Shown here in pieces: positions 63,401 to 64,000 of a stretch of 64,000 nt of DNA; the stretch's first letter is position 1, and each line of letters begins with the position of its first letter. The translations under genes and the position numbers were made by a program. Source of the DNA: Gautieria morchelliformis (lineage: Eukaryota > Basidiomycota > Agaricomycetes > Gomphales > Gomphaceae); assembly GCA_015179125.1 (NCBI GenBank), contig WHVA01000516.1, positions 1 to 64,000 of the forward strand, given 5' to 3'. A model generated the notes under the pieces. The model was not told the DNA's origin. It worked only from the letters and a program-made list of their open reading frames with translations, and did not search any database.

Positions 63401-64000
63401 GCGTCTACATCAGACAAGATAAGGACTCAATCGAAGTCATATCAGTATATGTGGACGACTTTGGACTATTTGCTGACTCCAAAGGAGGGATGATTAAGCT
63501 CAAGGGGGAGCTTCATGGAAAATTCCCCTTAACAGATTTAGGAGAAATGAAGAAAATATTGGGAATTAGAGTTGAGAGGAATAGGGATGAGGGAACGCTA
63601 ATCATGTCTCAAGGACATTACATCGACATCATACTCGATCGATTCAACATGACAACGGCTCATTCGGTATCTACACCCCTGCATAAAATGATCAAACTCA
63701 CGACACCCATGGACTCAACAGGTCCAACTGCCGAAGTACCCTACGCCAAAGCGATCGGATCACTCATGTATGCAGCACTCAGCACGCGACCTGATTTGGC
63801 TTTTACCGTACAACACTTGAGCCAATTCACTACTACTTATGGACCCGAGCACTGGACGGCGATCAAACACGCGCTCAGGTACCTCAAAGGGTCACGTGAC
63901 GACGGCATAATCTTCCGACGAGACGCTGGTCTCGACCTCGAAATATTTGTCGATTCGGATTATGCTAATAGAAACGACGCACTATCTATTAATGGCTACG
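60448..64000 (+). CDS. copia Gag-Pol polyprotein, uninterrupted, 3' partial
   Basis: From ATG 60448 (MSSSNNTYKIDPLNGDNYAA) every codon to 64000 was read without a stop: at least 1184 residues. Gag has a CCHC knuckle at 228-241 (CRNCGKKGHYVKDC). Protease Asp 292 sits in LADSAATTHI, where the usual Gly of DSG is Ala. The integrase zinc site starts around His 429 (HRILGHVNINSIKLL...CKACIQGK). The catalytic residues are Asp 494 (VSDVWG), Asp 557 (RSDNGGEY) and Glu 593 (GIAERLNRT), with 35 residues between the last two. RT has YVDDFGLF (Y1001-D1004) and ARVVAQGFTQRPGMDYYE. RNase H begins at Asp 1169 (FVDSDYAN). Gag and Pol share one frame, as is common in copia. Probably translation-competent. Confidence 0.95.
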   Translation, partial: MSSSNNTYKIDPLNGDNYAAWRRRLEWILDDSDLWDVAIGRETEPRPADADNVTASEQQEIDDWRRKDKKARKEICLRVADEQLVYINQTMSAFAVWTSLQAIFESKGAVGIVNLRRDFFRTLAEDGANMEEHVRKLRGIQQELNARGHYISDTEFSNTLLTSLPDSWSAFITAVNASGAGTTADILIARVLDEDRARKAGSARQTALKAQQRHRPRKDDSGATKGKCRNCGKKGHYVKDCWAKGGGKEGQAPKWFKSGNKETVKQAEEKDFAFVSKEVAYSAISASDWLADSAATTHIARSRNDFASYAEEPSEIEGISPGAVLHTQGRGTIYMEFKIGAKTNTIELRDVKHAPDAPNNLISVGRLTDKGNTATFSGTGVEFKSRAGVTFAQGQKRGRLFCMKARVTRSVEARDFAAAAKGRSWDKWHRILGHVNINSIKLLKSNDLVTGLEIDESNEPSQCKACIQGKRHVEPFPKRAEDTVEQVGDLTVSDVWGPAQTEGPSREKYFYSFTDIKSRYTVIYFGSAKDEALKHFETYKAFLETQTGQKLKRFRSDNGGEYVNKNFKEFCAKYGIIMETTAPYSPAQNGIAERLNRTLLEHARAMIFAKNLPKILWPEAVAYACYIKNRSPTRALGDDATPFQALFGKKPNIARLEEFGTNCWVMVPDQRRAKLDPKAEEHIFVGVAEHAKAWRYYNKASKHVQISRNITFDENDNRLYPIPDNDDDDTAPLEGEHSPREHVPDPITSTPQTSSPHTTPVPDPPEQAPAPEIRRSARITQRPDYRKLNNSGRTEQVYITREIVTEPENYRAAVSRDDAPIWEKAMEIEMEQHKTLRTWELTELPPGRIAIGCRWVYAVKTQPDGQFDKAKARVVAQGFTQRPGMDYYEITSPVVKFDSLRVLLAIANTLDWEIEMMDVKGAYLNSTIDEEIYMRQPDGFDDGSGRVLRIYRALYGLKQSGRAWHQRLRKLLLDLGFHQSTADECVYIRQDKDSIEVISVYVDDFGLFADSKGGMIKLKGELHGKFPLTDLGEMKKILGIRVERNRDEGTLIMSQGHYIDIILDRFNMTTAHSVSTPLHKMIKLTTPMDSTGPTAEVPYAKAIGSLMYAALSTRPDLAFTVQHLSQFTTTYGPEHWTAIKHALRYLKGSRDDGIIFRRDAGLDLEIFVDSDYANRNDALSINGY

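Larger units (their letters stand above)
60135..64000 (+). mobile_element. Ty1/copia element, apparently intact, runs off the window end
   Basis: 5' LTR 60135-60357 (223 bp, TGTTAGTAATC...TTCTACA) with TATATAAA at 60290. The primer-binding site follows immediately. The gag-pol frame is unbroken to the last base. It is the same family as the decayed copy at 26155-30646. The 3' end and TSD lie outside the window; the 5 bases before the LTR are GATCT. Confidence 0.93.

Overview
The window looks like a transposon graveyard from a mushroom-forming fungus (Basidiomycota, Agaricomycetes; a Mycena-like genome would fit). This rests on short 50-75 bp GT-AG introns, remnants of a Clp1-like (clampless1-like) gene family, Plavaka and Harbinger DNA transposons, DUF6698- and DUF7918-like gene remains, RNase H-bearing LINEs and chromodomain Ty3/gypsy elements. 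No bacterial operon, CRISPR array, rRNA or convincing tRNA gene was seen. Nearly all coding sequence belongs to mobile elements in several layers of nesting.

Layout. 1-1162: 3' end of a Ty1/copia element with its LTR. 1436-3410: broken Ty3/gypsy gag-protease-RT, split by a palindromic MITE (2739-3136). 3711-7265: 5'-truncated LINE with target-site duplications, carrying an in-frame piece of copia integrase. 8177-9136: Clp1-like pseudogene. 9532-9977: possible small spliced gene. 10233-16694: near full-length LINE (ORF1 and ORF2) with a solo LTR. 17738-18946: apparently intact, intron-containing Tc1-type transposase. 19069-20570: minisatellites and duplicated repeats. 22.1-24.1 kb: allantoinase-like fragment and a Harbinger transposase/Myb pair, all broken. 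25154-26000: second Clp1-like pseudogene. 26155-30646: decayed copia on the minus strand. 30.9-38.5 kb: DUF6698-like and Plavaka pseudogenes, minus strand.

40271-49083 is a minus-strand LINE split by a complete, apparently young gypsy chromovirus (40644-46878, 480-bp LTRs with no difference seen, TSD GTGGT, gag and pol open) and by a solo LTR (47490-48042, TSD TCCAC). 49.4-51.3 kb holds a second copy of the palindromic MITE, an LTR-like stretch and a foldback element with a small mariner-like MITE inside one arm. 53.3-58.9 kb is the most host-like part: a GC-rich hypothetical gene, a Clp1-like scrap, a coiled-coil gene remnant and a DUF7918-like gene. From 60135 to the window end runs a copia element with a complete 5' LTR, primer-binding site and an uninterrupted gag-pol frame of at least 1184 codons, the young sister of the decayed copia at 26-30 kb.

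The most unusual signals concern the gypsy elements. There is an extreme excess of the pentamer TTCCG/CGGAA in LTRs and coding sequence of three separate gypsy-type copies. The intact element also has a Tf1-like self-priming arrangement: the predicted RNA start, 33 nt after a TATA box, is complementary for 10 nt to the primer-binding site. Its pol reading frame continues 221 bp into the 3' LTR.
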